Below are positions 1 to 14,033 of a DNA stretch of 64,000 nt, one piece after another. This DNA comes from Amoebidium appalachense (Eukaryota > Ichthyosporea). The position numbers and the translations under genes were made by a program. The notes below the pieces were generated by a model that had not been told where the DNA came from, did not search any database, and saw only the letters and a program-made list of their open reading frames with translations. How positions within the stretch are numbered: position 1 is the stretch's first letter; each line of letters opens with the position of its first letter. The stretch lies in the NCBI GenBank assembly GCA_963693365.1, contig CAVNZM010000005.1:8866001-8930000 (forward strand), given 5' to 3'.

Positions 1-17
1 CTTTGTGTGTGTGTGAC

Positions 18-96
<79 letters not shown>

Positions 97-178
97 CGCT
101 GTCTGTGTGTGTGCGTGTGTGTGCCGTATGTTTTGTGTGTGTGTGTGTGTGCTTTGTGTGTGTGTGACGGTGTGTGTG

Positions 179-234
<56 letters not shown>

Positions 235-345
235 TGCGCGCGTGTGTGTGTGTGCATGTGCGTGTGCGTGTGTGTGTGTGTTCTTAATCTTCTCTCTCTC
301 TCTCTTTTTTTTTTAAGCTTGGGGGGAGGGGGGGGGGGGGGTTGA
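1..345. repeat. (GT)n microsatellite with CT and G tracts
   Basis: Almost uninterrupted GT dinucleotide with GC-rich interruptions up to about 280, then a CT run (about 286-305), a T run and a poly-G run (about 321-341). The long VCVC-type reading frames are a by-product of the dinucleotide and are not called as genes. Confidence 0.95.
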
Positions 346-773
346 CGAGGGGGCTTCAAGATAAAAGTACTACCCTTTGGGTGCTATGTTTAACAGAGAG
401 AGAAGGTGTGTCTTTGTGTGTGTGTGTGGGGGGGGGGGGGGGGGGGGGGGGGATGGGGAAAGAGCCTCAGAAAAAGCCAGAGGACTAGAGAGCTGGGATG
501 GGCAGTCTTCGCTGGGCTTGCTTCGAAAGCCCCTTCTTTTAAAAAATATATTTCTTCGAGAAAGGCTCTTAAAAGAAAAAACTAGCTTGTGCACCTGGGA
601 GGCCAGCTCCCAGGTCTCACCCCTTTTTTCAATAGCTTCTACCAATTACAGCGCCGCCATAGGCGACATTAAAAATTCTGTAAAAGTGCACTCGGAAAAA
701 TCAAGTCACTACTCAGTGATGTAAAAGTGCACTCGGAAAAATCAAGTCGCTACTCAGTGATGCGGCAAACTAT
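346..773. repeat. 3' flank of aldolase with G-run and 41-bp tandem duplication
   Basis: A G-run lies at about 427-452. A 41-bp unit beginning GTAAAAGTGCACTCGG is present twice back to back (680-720 and 721-761) with one mismatch. It sits directly downstream of the aldolase stop codon, so it probably lies in the 3' UTR or just past it. No AATAAA signal was found on the minus strand here. Confidence 0.8.
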
Positions 774-1853
774 CTAGTTGCGGTTGACGCAGTTGAGGTC
801 CTTGAATGCCTCGTTCAGGCGAGCAATCATGCCCGTCTCAGCAGCGCGCACCCACACCCTTGGGTCGTAGTACTTCTTGTTTGGTGCATCCTCGCCCTTG
901 GGGTTGCCAATCTGGCCCTGCAGATAGGCCTCGTTCTTCTTGTAGAACTCAAGCAGCCCGGACCAGTAGCCCCACTGCGTGTCCGTGTCGATGTTGAACT
1001 TGACCACACCGTGCCTGAGCGCCTCCTCAATCTCGTGCTTGGCCGAACCGCTGCCGCCGTGGAAGACAAAGAAACATGGGTTGTCCTCCTTTGTGCTGTA
1101 CTTCTCTTTGATGTATTTTTGGCAGTCGCCGAGGATGGACGGCTTGAGCTGCACGTTGCCCGGCTTGTACACTCCGTGCACGTTACCGAACGCCGCGGCG
1201 ATGCAGAAGCGCGGGGAGACGGGCATGAGGGTGGAGTAGACGAGGTCGATGTCCTCGGGCTGTGTGTAGAGTTTGCTCTTGTCGACGTGGCTGTTGTCCA
1301 CGCCGTCCTCCTCGCCGCCCGTGATGCCGATCTCCATCTCCAGCGTCATGTCCATCTTGCTGATGCGCTCTAGCAGCTCCTTGGCCTTGGCCACGTTTTC
1401 CGCGTGCGGCTCCTCGCTCATGTCGAGCATGTGCGAGGAAAAGAGGGGCTTGCCGGTCTTCTTGAAGTGCTCCTCCCCCGCGGCAATGACCCCCTCGACC
1501 CACGGCAGCAGTTTCTTAGCGCAGTGGTCCGTGTGCAGGATCACGGGCACCCCGTAGTGCTCGGCCATGGCGTGCACGTGGTGCGCACCGGCAATGGCGC
1601 CCAGGATGGAGGCCTGCTGGTTCTTGTTGTCGATGCCCTTGCCGGCCATGTAGGCGGCGCCGCCGTTGGAGAACTGGATGATGATGGGCGAGTTGTTGCT
1701 GCGGGCGGCCTCGAGGGCGGCGTTGATGGTGGAGGAGGAGGTGCAGTTGACGGCCGGGATGGCAAAGTGGTGCTCCTTGGCGTACTGGTACACCTTGGTC
1801 ACGTCCTCGCCGGTGAGCACGCCGGGCTTGACAAAGGACAGAACTCCAGACAT
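774..1853 (-). CDS. FBA1: Class II fructose-bisphosphate aldolase (zinc-dependent)
   Basis: A 359-residue intact single-exon reading frame. It reversibly cleaves fructose-1,6-bisphosphate to dihydroxyacetone phosphate and glyceraldehyde-3-phosphate in cytosolic glycolysis and gluconeogenesis. The class II zinc ligands and catalytic positions are visible at family-standard numbering: HTDH at 107-110 (His110), Glu174 in LEMEIG, His226 in GNVHGVYKPGN, and HGGSGS at 265-270. The length matches the yeast/E. coli type, and the enzyme is unrelated to the class I aldolase of animals. The ATG at 1851-1853 gives the conserved short N-terminus and there is no upstream in-frame extension. GC-rich third positions suggest high expression. 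A GAPDH gene lies 4.2 kb away, divergently transcribed. Likely promoter elements lie in 1964-2070. Confidence 0.96.
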   Translation of the reverse strand: MSGVLSFVKPGVLTGEDVTKVYQYAKEHHFAIPAVNCTSSSTINAALEAARSNNSPIIIQFSNGGAAYMAGKGIDNKNQQASILGAIAGAHHVHAMAEHYGVPVILHTDHCAKKLLPWVEGVIAAGEEHFKKTGKPLFSSHMLDMSEEPHAENVAKAKELLERISKMDMTLEMEIGITGGEEDGVDNSHVDKSKLYTQPEDIDLVYSTLMPVSPRFCIAAAFGNVHGVYKPGNVQLKPSILGDCQKYIKEKYSTKEDNPCFFVFHGGSGSAKHEIEEALRHGVVKFNIDTDTQWGYWSGLLEFYKKNEAYLQGQIGNPKGEDAPNKKYYDPRVWVRAAETGMIARLNEAFKDLNCVNRN

Positions 1854-1880
1854 GTTTGCGTTTTAGTTGGTGCAGCTACG

Positions 1881-1964
1881 CTGTAGAAGCGAATGTTGTT
1901 TTTGTTGGATTGAAAAGTTTGTGGTGAGAAATGTGAATAGGAGCTGTTTACATACCTGGCTTAC
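1881..1964 (-). other. Possible 5' UTR intron of the aldolase gene
   Basis: Read on the minus strand, GAG|GTAAGC at about 1965/1964 is a strong donor. CTTCTACAG ending at 1881 is a good acceptor 28 bases before the ATG. The 84-bp span between them would be a leader intron. This is inferred from splice-site consensus only. Confidence 0.4.
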
Positions 1965-2075
1965 CTCAATCAGAACGACGTTGATTGGTGCAGGTTTCGA
2001 CTTCCATCTGATTGGCCGCTCACATATGTAATTTTCATTGGTTGAAGGTCGAATGAGATATAATGATTGGCTGTG
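1965..2075 (-). promoter_or_regulatory. Aldolase promoter region with four CCAAT boxes
   Basis: ATTGG (CCAAT on the gene strand) occurs at 1984-1988, 2011-2015, 2037-2041 and 2066-2070. A TATA-like ATTATAT lies at about 2056-2063. The clustering of CCAAT boxes upstream of a highly expressed gene supports a promoter. The order of the TATA-like motif and the boxes is not canonical, so the transcription start is uncertain. Confidence 0.5.
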
Positions 2076-2913
2076 TGTAACATAGCCTGGTTTGGTAAAA
2101 ATATTATCCAGATCTGGTAGGGGTACAGAATGTACAAATGTTGAAAGAATAAATTCCCTCTGCATTGTATATTATTATTGATAAAAAAAAAGGCTGAATA
2201 TATTTCTGCCTGTAGCCTACCTGCGAGAGAAGGTAGTATGTGTGCGGTTTTGTCATTTAGCGCCATTCAATGTGTGCAATTGTGCATGTTGGCTACGCCA
2301 TTTGCTGCATGCCATTGAGCCTGTTTTGGAAAGGGAGAAATATCCAAATATGGTAACTTTCATCCCCCGAGGCTAAGGCTCCAGGGTTCGAAGGACGGTG
2401 GAGCCCATTAACGGAAGTCGAAATCCCGTATCGGAAAACTTCTTCGAAAATCGGAATGCTCCGTCGGAGCAGGCCCACCAAAAATCGTAATCGTCGCGCA
2501 TCAGTAAACTAGGGCATGCTTATTTGTGCCTATATTGCATCAAAATGTAATTATAATGCATATTCAAAAACCCCTGTGGTTATTAGAGGCCTTCCTGGTG
2601 TTGGCAGTTGAAGCTTTGAAGGAATAAAAGGGAAATATGATGAAGTGCTAAGTTAATATTAATGTACAATATATATAAACATTTTGTCTAGCTACGTACA
2701 TACGTACGGTCACGTCCTCTTACACATATGTGCGGCAGTGCCAGTGTATATGAGGATATATACTATGTGTGCATATGTATCTAGTTCCTGTGTGTGTCAC
2801 TGTGTCCGTGGCCTTATTTTTTCCCAGTGCACGCATTTTCTTTTAATTGACGCTCGAAGAACATGTACTTTGGTCGCAATACCACGTAGGGAACGGAGGG
2901 GGGTGCCAACCTT
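2076..2913. other. Intergenic, no gene seen
   Basis: AT-rich unique sequence between the aldolase promoter and the hAT remnant. A reading frame over about 2797-3390 on the minus strand is the antisense shadow of the hAT remnant. Nothing else was recognised. Confidence 0.6.
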
Positions 2914-3776
2914 ATGACGTTTTGCAAGGCTACCATTTGCCAAAACAAAGTAGTTCACAAAGAACACCCGATGCACATACCTCCCATGCAAACGATGCAG
3001 GATGTTTACTCGGTTGTCTCGGATCACATGTACAAATACGTGCAAGCACTCAACGATAACTTGCAAAACCGATTCCCCTCGGACGAGTGCACTGAGGCTA
3101 TGGACGTGTTTGTTCCATTGAAGTTCCCCATTACCAAAATCAGTCTCGAAGCATACGGAAACGACAAGATTAGAGTGCTCGCTGAGTTCTATGGGTCTGT
3201 TGAAACAGTGGGCAGAACGAATTATATACCCCCACTTGCCGCCGAAGATGTGATAGATCAGTGGCCACGTGCCAAACAAATTGTCTTTGAGCACCGGCAT
3301 CTCCTTGAGGTTAAAGTAGAAAATGTAACGGTTGGATATAGGTCTCTGAACGAGGCATGGGCCGATCTCTGTAAGATAGAAACTTTGCAATCATATTGTG
3401 CTGCTGTACTTGAGTTGGTTAACATTGTGGGAATAATTGGCAATTGGTAATGCAACAAGTGAACGTGCCACTGGCTTCTCTGGTGTAAATATCATTAAGA
3501 CTTCTCTCAAAGCACGTATGACAACACAGACAGACTAGTCACCTGTGAGTGCACAATCAGCTCATGATAGCCATGAATGGGCCGGATATAGAGGCAGATG
3601 TGAAGCACGTGAAAGCTGAGCTTAAGTTTCAGAAAGAAATGGCTAAGAAATTAGTTAAAGAGGGCAAACTAGACAGGTTGACTGTAGAAGGGGCCAAGGA
3701 GCAGCTGGAAAAGGCCCAGGTGGCCGAGGCAGCAGCCCAAAAGAAGGCTCTGGCAGATTTCCAGGCTTTTTGACTG
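2914..3776 (+). pseudogene. Decayed hAT-family transposase C-terminus (ZNF862-like)
   Basis: The first open stretch (2914-3450) has features of hAT/ZNF862-type proteins: ALNDNLQNRFP, MDVFVPLKFP and DKIRVLAEFYGS. Its end runs into the hAT C-terminal dimerisation signature ELVNIVGIIGN, then shifts frame at about 3445 to give ATSERATGFSGVNIIKTSLKA. A stop and a second shift follow, and the frame reopens at 3549 with QLMIAMNGPDIE. These blocks match the order NA.sERgFS..n.iKt...LM.i..nGp of the dimerisation domain. The tail (about 3600-3773) is a lysine-rich coiled-coil-like segment. AATAAA follows at 3811. Two frameshifts make an active transposase unlikely. The N-terminal part of the protein is absent. 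Confidence 0.75.
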
Positions 3777-3859
3777 GAGCAGGGTGCACAACGTGTATAT
3801 TGCACCTTTCAAATAAATTGGATCTCTGACAACACACCAGCACCTAGTAACCGTCAAGT

Positions 3860-4224
3860 AGTGTCCCTTGGTTTTATTTAAAAATTCTGGGGGAGGGGAG
3901 GGGAGGGAGGGGAGGGGGGGGGGGGGGGGGGGGGGGGGAGGGGGGGAGTGAGTTGAGGCAGCAACATGGGAAGCTCAGGCAGAAATCGAATGTTTGGGGG
4001 GGGAAAGGGGGGGGGGGGGGGGGGGGGGGGAGAATATCACGTTGGGTGGTTGTGTTTATGTTTGTGCGTGAGTATTTTTCTTTGCAATTTTGTGTGTGTG
4101 TGTGTGGTGGGTATGTATGCACGGTGTGTGTGTCTGTGTGTATGTGTACAGGTGTGGGTGTGCGTATATGTGTCAGCGGTAATCGGTTTGTGTGTGTCTA
4201 TGTTGTGTGCATGTGTGTACATGT

Positions 4225-4259
<35 letters not shown>

Positions 4260-4552
4260 GTGTGTGTGTGTGTGTGCATGACATTGTGTGCATGTGTGTG
4301 TGTGTTTTGTGTCAACGGTTATGGTGTGTGTGTATGTATGTACAGTGTGTACAGTGTATGTATGTGTGTGTGTGTGCAGTGTGGTGTGTATGCAGGGTGT
4401 GTGTGTCTGTGTATGTGTGTGTACATGCCAGTGTGGGTGTGTGTGTTTGTACCAACGGTTTCTTGTGTGTGTGTGTGTGTGTTTGCGTGTGTGTGTGTGT
4501 GTGCCACGGGGTGTGTGTGCGTGCGCCGCGTACATGGTGGTGTGTGCAGCGT

Positions 4553-4621
<69 letters not shown>

Positions 4622-5110
4622 CATAGCATGTGATTGTACAGGGTGGATGCATGTGCACGTTTGTGATACAGTTATCATGATCTTAGATAGTATGTGCCTG
4701 TGCACGTGTACTAGCCTAGGTCACATGTGTGGTGTCACGGCTGTGTATGTATGTGCATGTGTGTCTTTGAACGGAACACAGTGGTGCACAGTGTGTGTAT
4801 TGCCTGCCATTTAAGACGCGTGCCACTGATCGTGATACACGTGGCACCTGCACCTGGTGGCCGTCGACTCTGAGCATCTAGATCCATTCCATGTTTAGGC
4901 CTTCCTGGGGGGGAAGGGGGGGGGGGGGGGGGAGGTACTAGTGGGGGGGGGGGGGGGGATCCGCCTGAGAGGGGGGAGGGGGGGGGGGGAGGGATGAGGC
5001 CGGAGCGGCGGTGGGGGGAGAAGGAGGGGCAGCACTGGTGGAGGGAACGGTGGGCAGCGGAGGAGGGGGGAATGGGGTTCGATTTCTGGGGGGGGGGGGA
5101 GTTTTGAAGT
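3860..5110. repeat. Poly-G and (GT)n tracts
   Basis: G-rich stretches lie at about 3890-3948 and 4004-4030. GT-rich sequence with scattered interruptions runs over 4090-4620, including an uninterrupted tract at 4555-4612. Further G-runs lie at 4907-5100. No coding signal beyond dinucleotide-derived frames. Confidence 0.9.
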
Positions 5111-5880
5111 GGACACGGCCTATATATACATGCGCAGGCATATGCATTGTATGTTCATGTGGCCATGCATGGCTATGATGCATATGTGGTGTCACGGCTG
5201 TGTGTGTGTGAATGTGTGTGTGTGTGTCTGTGTGTGTGTGTGTGTGCGCGCACGCGACGCTGTGGGTGTGTGCATAAATGTGTTTGGTGTGACAACATGT
5301 ACATGTGCTAGGCTGGCGCTGTAGTCAGGGTCTGCCATTGAACATTCTACAGGGACAGGGAGACACGTACGTACGTGTGCAGCTTGTGTGGGTGGTGTAT
5401 GCCCCGTGTATGATGAGGCCTGCGAAGTAATGAGAAGCTTCCCCCCGGGGGCCAGGGGGGGGGGGGGGGGGGGGGGGGGGGGGTCTTGGAACGGTTCCGA
5501 TTCGGCCGGGACGATTTTCGGAACTGTGTTTTCAAATATCGGAAATTCCGATTTGTTTTTCGTAACTTCGAACCCTGTCTTAAAGGCTCACGTTCACGAG
5601 AGTAAGGTGCACACACGCATCCGCTGCAGCTAATTAAAATCAAAAAGGAAAAGGGTTAGAAAATATGTACCTATTAGTCCAGGTAATAGTAGTGCTTAAC
5701 AGTCATCATCCCCTAAATACCGCCGTCCTTCGGTTTTTGCACAGTGTTACACACAGCGTCGGGGACACTGAATGCTGGCCCGCTGGGGCTTCTTCGACAG
5801 GAATTCACGCTTTCGAAAAACCATAAACAATTCGCTCTAAATCACAGATTGCTAAATCCTCCTTTCGCTGATTGTTCCAG
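5111..5880. other. Upstream region of GAPDH, no gene seen
   Basis: A short GT tract at 5200-5247 and a G-run at 5457-5483, followed by unique sequence. No reading frame with protein-like composition was seen. Confidence 0.6.
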
Positions 5881-5891
5881 AACGATTTGTG

Positions 5892-7036
<1,145 letters not shown>

Positions 7037-7152
7037 ATTTGAATGAGGTGATTTATGTTTATGTATTTACTTAACAGACAGTACGCGACTCTATAGGTGG
7101 AAAACGTAGAGAAATGACTCAACACTGTCTGGCACAGTGTCTGGGTGGTTTG

Positions 7153-7158
7153 AATAAA
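7153..7158 (+). terminator. GAPDH polyadenylation signal AATAAA
   Basis: AATAAA lies 117 bases after the GAPDH stop. A second one (CAATAAAG) follows at about 7230. Either could define the mRNA 3' end. Confidence 0.7.
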
Positions 7159-7239
7159 TAATAAGTTTCGTTTCATTTTCAAAAATTGCAATTGTTCGTG
7201 GAGCTCTGATCTGAGTTGCCATGCAAACAATAAAGAAGC

Positions 7240-8050
7240 GGCATAATAATTATGCTGCTGAAGCCTGGCGAGTTTATTATGCTGGCCACGGTGTGGTTAG
7301 GCCCTCCGGCCACCAGCCACATATGTGCACTTTAGGATTGGTGATGGTGTGTTAGCTTAACTGATTGCAAGCTTTTAGCACAAAAACTAGGTTATAGTTG
7401 GTGCTGTGTGGAAGACGGTAGTTCATATGAGGGCCCCGGGCGGGGGGGCGGATCCGGAAACAAAACGGGATAAAACAAACAAACAAACAAAAAAAGCATA
7501 TGTGCACTTGTGCACCTGCAGATAGCGGTCCACACAGGCACGCCCACATTAACGAGTATCCTGCAAAGCAGGGTGGTGGTAGTGCTGGTGGTGGTAGTCA
7601 CTGGTTTGATGGGAGGGAGGAGGTGGGAGAGAGGGGGGGGGGGGGGACAGGGGGGCTGGGGGGAGGGGGAGGGGCGGGAAGGGGAGAGGAAGGGATGTTA
7701 TCGTCTGAAGGAGAGCTCCCGCCTGGGGGACTATCGGAACCATGTTTGTTAGCCTCAAACTTTTTTTTTTTTTTTTTTTTTTTGCATTGTTTGGCCATTC
7801 TCTGAGTTGGAAGTTTTGGGTGAGTTGACGTTTAGCTTTGTGCCCTTTCTTGGACTTGCATTGAATTTGTTCTTCTACTCCCCCCCTCCCCCCCCCCCCC
7901 CTCCCCCTCCCGCCCCCAAAGGGCCCAACCACATCGGCAGAGTCGACTTGCAAAAAGCAGAATTATTCCGCGCGTGTGTGTGTGTGTGTGTGTGCGTGCG
8001 TGTGTGTGTGCGTGTGTGCGTGTGTGTGTGTGTGTGTGTATTTGTGTGTG

Positions 8051-8092
<42 letters not shown>

Positions 8093-8419
8093 GGGGGTGG
8101 GTGGGTGGGTGGGTGGGTGGGTGGGTGGGTGCTGGGTACCGGTGCATGAGTGGGTGGGTTTTCTGGTGTGTGGGTGCATGTGTGTGTGTTCACATCTATT
8201 TTCGAACGTGTTTTAGAGCTGTATGTGTACTTGTGTGTGTTCGTGTGTGCGCGCATGGAGGAGGGGATGGGGAGTTTGGAGGGGGGGAGGGGGGGAGGAT
8301 GTGTTACACACACAGTACACAATCATTCATTACGGACAAAGCAACCCAAAAGTTGCAGATCACATACAGAGAGTTGCGTTTGGGTTTGGGGTTGGGTGTT
8401 GGGTGTTGTGTGTGTGCGT

Positions 8420-8477
<58 letters not shown>

Positions 8478-8941
8478 GAGGGGAGGGAGGGAGGGAGGGG
8501 AGGCGGGGGCGAATGATGAGAGGAATAAAGCAATATAGAATAATTATTAAGCAAAGACTGAAACTTAAGGTAACCTTAAGTTAAAAGTGGGCATCAAACG
8601 AGATTTGGAAGAGAAATTGTGCTCAAACGCAACCAAGGCCATGCACATATGGCAGGGCAGATGCACAGAGGAGCAGAAAGAGCTTAGAGCTAAGAAATAC
8701 TCTGATGCAATTCAATAGTAATTACTTCAATATGAGATCATTACAGCCTGACTGTACCTGTACGGTTTTTTTTTTTTGTATGTGTGTGTGTGTGCGTGTG
8801 TGTGTGCGCGCGCACGCGCACACGCGCGCACGCGCACACGCGCGCGCACCGCGTGTGTGATACACATACTTCAGCACGTATAATAATGTGTGTGTGTGTG
8901 TGTGTGTGTGTGGCAGGGACGGGGGGAAAGAGGGGAGGGGG

Positions 8942-8976
<35 letters not shown>

Positions 8977-9016
8977 TGGACATGTACGCATAATTAGCAT
9001 CATTAGCACGACTGCT
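7240..9016. repeat. Low-complexity intergenic region
   Basis: Unique sequence to about 7600, then G-rich (7632-7690), a T-run (7761-7783), C-rich (7880-7915), GT (7972-8090), GGGT repeats (8094-8130), GT to poly-G (8405-8476), a (GC/GT) mix (8780-8850) and GT to poly-G (8887-8975). The unique island at 8540-8760 shows no convincing exon. It is also where a next exon of the GT14 gene was sought and not found. Confidence 0.85.
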
Positions 9017-9023
9017 CACTCAC

Positions 9024-9745
9024 CTTGCCGAAGTGCGCGTACACACGTCAAATGGGGTTTTGGGGTGGCAGATGGGTAGCGAGAACGAAAATGAAAACAC
9101 GTGGCCCTTTCGGGATATTATCTTTTCCCGTAAATATTGATCGATTTCCCGGTTTGTCTTGATCGGGAAGCTTGCACCACACAGGTTCACTGCCACACCG
9201 TAATCCATCCCAGATTCTTCGGCTCTTTTCAAGGATTTTAGCAACATATCCACCAGGGTTATTCCCGCCCATTCGACGTTCATTCGTTTAACCATAACGA
9301 TGTTTGGTTTTTTGCTGACTTGTAATGTAAAATTCGCGTATTCCGCATCAACTATTTTCTTGTCCAAGTGCACAGCAAATATGTGCTTTGGGTGATAGAG
9401 CAACTCGATGAGCTCCAAAACACCCAAAACCGTATTCGTGTCGTGTGCAGAGAGCAAATATGCTATTCTTACTGTCGGCTCCCAGTCCGAACTTTCTTGG
9501 GTTTTCCATGTCACCGGGTCCTCTGCGCTAACATTAAGGCCTCCTAGGTTGCTATATAGGAGGCTTTGGCTCATGTTCAAAATGTTTTGTTGGGAATCTG
9601 GACTTAATAACCGCAGCCGATCAAAGAGGAAAAACGCAGTGCACATGAATATTGCTAGAGTTAGAAGGCGAACAGGCACGCCAGCGCATGCAGTGAATAC
9701 GCCGAGCTGGCGGGTCCTTTTTTTCGATTGCTGTGCACGCTCCAT
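9024..9745 (-). CDS. GT14 core-2/I-branching-type glycosyltransferase, 5' exon
   Basis: About 240 residues. This is a type II membrane protein: a short basic cytosolic N-terminus, then a transmembrane segment at about 22-41 (LLTLAIFMCTAFFLF), then a Golgi-lumenal stem. The GT14 domain begins near residue 92 with RIAYLLSAHD and shows IFAVHLDKK, VKRMNVEWAGITLVDML and VNLCGASFPIKTN, the family's N-terminal half. GT14 enzymes transfer GlcNAc or xylose from UDP-sugars to glycoproteins or proteoglycans. The exon ends at a strong donor, CAAG|GTGAGT (GT at 9023-9022). The C-terminal half should lie further along the minus strand, but no matching exon was found down to the GAPDH gene. The gene is therefore either broken or has lost its 3' exons. 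ATG at 9743-9745. Confidence 0.82.
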
Positions 9746-9957
9746 ATTTATGCTGCGACAGCATGCAGAAGTATAATAATCGAGCTTGATGTACTCCCTG
9801 CGGAAAAATCAGGGATGTGAGAATTTTTAATTTAAAAATTTCCGCCCTATTAGATACTATAATATAATATATTAGTAATTTATGCAACAACCGTGGCAGG
9901 TAAGGTGTGCAAGCAGCGGCACGGGTTCGCTGTGTGCACCTGGGCGCGCGCGCGCGC

Positions 9958-10048
<91 letters not shown>

Positions 10049-10095
10049 TGTGGAACCGTGTGTTTGTGCTTCAAAGTTTGTGCGTATGTGGGGAG

Positions 10096-10126
<31 letters not shown>

Positions 10127-10139
10127 ATGCATGCATGTG

Positions 10140-10171
<32 letters not shown>

Positions 10172-10300
10172 TGTGCACATGTGTGTGTGCATTACGTATG
10201 GATGCACGCACGCACGCACGCGCGTGGCTGTGTGGAAGAACTTGCAAATTGAACACAAGTAATCAATCTGTAACGTATGGAAAATTGATGATGGATGAGT
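9746..10300. repeat. (GT)n and (GTGC)n microsatellites
   Basis: Short AT-rich unique DNA precedes (GT)n at 9959-10044, then GTGC-type tetranucleotide repeats (about 10096-10172). No gene was seen apart from dinucleotide-derived frames. Confidence 0.9.
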
Positions 10301-10423
10301 GCAACCATTATCGGCCCTGATACAGTCGTGAATACACATGTACAACATGGTCAAACACAGACAAGCCGTGACTCACAAACACACGCACATGCACGTGACA
10401 TGCATGCACATACACGCGCATAT

Positions 10424-10469
<46 letters not shown>

Positions 10470-10472
10470 ACC

Positions 10473-10546
<74 letters not shown>

Positions 10547-11000
10547 TCACAGCACGTGCACACATACACACCACTTCCGGTTGTTTATCTCACCAGCACA
10601 CCTTGATTCGGTCAGTGAGGTCGACGCTACACAGGCCACAACGGTTTCAAAGTCTTGCCAAACAAAAATTCCTTTCTTTATTTCGAGTCCACCTATCTCC
10701 TATCTACACACACACACACACGCGCATATTCATATAAACATCTCTCTGTGCCTCGCGTATTCAGCGTAAACCCATAAATGTACAAGTTGTTTGTCCCCTA
10801 TTTATTTACCTAAAAGTCTACTGAGGGGCCTGGAACCGGTGCTGAGGCTGTGCTTCAGATCTGGCTGTTATGACTCGGTTGCTACGGCTAATCAATGACA
10901 TGATCAGCAACCAATCATCTGTTACGTTATCGATCGATGGCTCACCAGAATACGTAAGTTACGTAACAGGTGAAAACGATCCAAAATCCCGGTCGAGCCC
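10301..11000. repeat. (CA)n tract and unique flank
   Basis: (CA)n lies at about 10425-10467, CCCA repeats at 10467-10482 and (CA)n at 10482-10542. Unique sequence at 10570-10990 holds no protein-like frame. Confidence 0.85.
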
Positions 11001-12340
<1,340 letters not shown>

Positions 12341-13100
12341 CACACACACACACACACCATCACCACCACCAAAAGAAAAGACCCAAACAGACCTGCCGGC
12401 AAAGAGTCTAAAGTTCAATAAATGCTTTGAAAGAAGTCGATACAAAGACCCTGAGAAGCAGAAACCCTGACTATTCAAACACATCGACAACTCCGAAGAA
12501 ACTCAATAGTAAAGTCAGTTGATGGTTACTGAGCCTTCTATTAACAAGATGTTATTGCCAATCTAACAAGACACGAGGCACCATGCTACTTGTATCTTTG
12601 TTGCATAAAAAGTATCCGCTGGGATCACTAAATAGAGCAGAATCCAATTTGGCTTCATTGGGTCATCCAGTGCTTTAATATTACCCAAACACAAACCACC
12701 CTGCCTTTGCATGATTAGTTTTTTTGTTGCATGTAGGGTTACCTCTGGCACCACAAATACGAAATACCATTTATGGTTTTCTTGAGTCACACAATCCTCT
12801 ATCCCAACGCTGATAAATTCCGCTGCCAAACACACAACTATAGGGCTTAAAAACCCCGGTAGCATCAAATGCAACATGCATACGTGCAGTTACATAATAC
12901 TGCAAGGCCGTAAGATTTAAAAGTATTAAAAAGATATTATTAATATTATCATTGTAGTACCATGAAAATACTATGAAATCAACATATAGCGTCTAATAAG
13001 ACTACTAATCCAAACACATCTTAATGTCCTTCATATCAAACACCAGCATTCACAACCCCGTGCCCCAATCAGAACCGAGGGAGAGTTTAACAATTGCATT
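12341..13100. repeat. Unique AT-rich region with a divergent ~125-bp tandem repeat
   Basis: Two segments (about 12597-12700 and 12722-12830) are related. Both begin TTGTTGCAT and continue in parallel with about 60-70 % agreement by eye. Translated on the minus strand they give two similar stretches sharing a Trp and an ATK end (HKWYFVFVVPEVTLHATKK and PNWILLYLVIPADTFYATK). I do not recognise a family. It could be old coding sequence or a degenerate satellite. Confidence 0.4.
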
Positions 13101-13537
13101 CTATTGGCCGCTGGCTTGATTTTTGCTTTCAAGATACTGCCGCAACTTCACCCTCAAAGGGTCGTCCGATTTGATTTTGCGAGCAAAAAGTTGTGGCACT
13201 ACTATTAACGAATCGAAGTCGTTTATGCCAAGAGGACATGGGCTCGATACAGGGCGGGGGTTAACGTGTGTCTTGCACGGTGAACGCCAGTCCGTATACA
13301 TGCACATATCTACTATGATCGATGTGTTGAATATGGAATTCTTGGCTACGGGAATGAAAGAAGATTTCGTCGACGTATCTCCCGGGTTTAAGGAATTCAT
13401 ACCATTGGCGGGCTTCGTCTGACTTTAAAATATATTGAACGAGTTCTCGGCCAATCTGCAACCACGTGCTTCCTTTATACATGAGCCGGTGTTCGGGGGT
13501 TAGATCCATGGACGTGCAGTTAGCATCCGTGCACCTA
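13101..13537 (-). pseudogene. GT14 glycosyltransferase C-terminal exon, frameshifted
   Basis: This matches the C-terminal half of GT14 enzymes in order: MYKGSTWLQIGRELVQYIL (the GSqWf.l.r segment), then RYVDEIFF. After one extra base near 13385 the next frame continues VAKNSIFNTSI, SPCKTHVNPRPVSSPCPLG and LFARKIKSDDP, then a stop at 13101. A TATAG acceptor-like site precedes it at about 13538. The single-base shift after DEIFF breaks the product unless it is a sequence error. It lies upstream of the GT14 5' exon at 9.0-9.7 kb on the same strand, so it cannot be that gene's 3' part. It is a second GT14 locus whose N-terminal exon was not found. Confidence 0.7.
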
Positions 13538-13540
13538 TAC

Positions 13541-13847
13541 ATACACGTTTTAGGGTGCGGAAAAAACTATAGGTCGACTCTAGTGCACATTTCCTAGTAC
13601 AGTGCAATGATACAACTCAGGCGGTTCTCCCACGACAGATTGCTAACGACTTCGACTCTCTTTGTCGAATGCTATTATGGCACCTGGTCACATTGGGCCG
13701 TCCTCATTTGGTCAAAGCGGGAGGCTTGGAGGGAGGGAGGGGGAAAGGGGGGGGGGGGGGGGGGGGAGGGGGGGAGGGAGAGGGATTGACGGCAAGTTGG
13801 AGTGGCTAGTGGCCTGTTGGTGGTGGTTGTGATAGTAGGAGTTGCCG

Positions 13848-13937
<90 letters not shown>

Positions 13938-13988
13938 ACGTGCGCGCATGCCCTCTTTTGTGTGTGTGTGTGTGTGTTTATTGTTTTG

Positions 13989-14033
<45 letters not shown>

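Noticed and set aside
2374-2420. B-box-like GGGTTCGAAGG suggestive of a tRNA or SINE
   Set aside because: No matching A box at the right distance and no cloverleaf could be formed.
2797-3390. 197-codon minus-strand frame
   Set aside because: Antisense shadow of the hAT remnant; the plus strand carries the recognisable family motifs.
4037-4814. Long open frames rich in VCVC, HTHT or CVCV in GT/CA arrays (this and many similar places)
   Set aside because: They are the direct consequence of dinucleotide repeats being open in several frames. They lack ordinary composition, splice support or homology.
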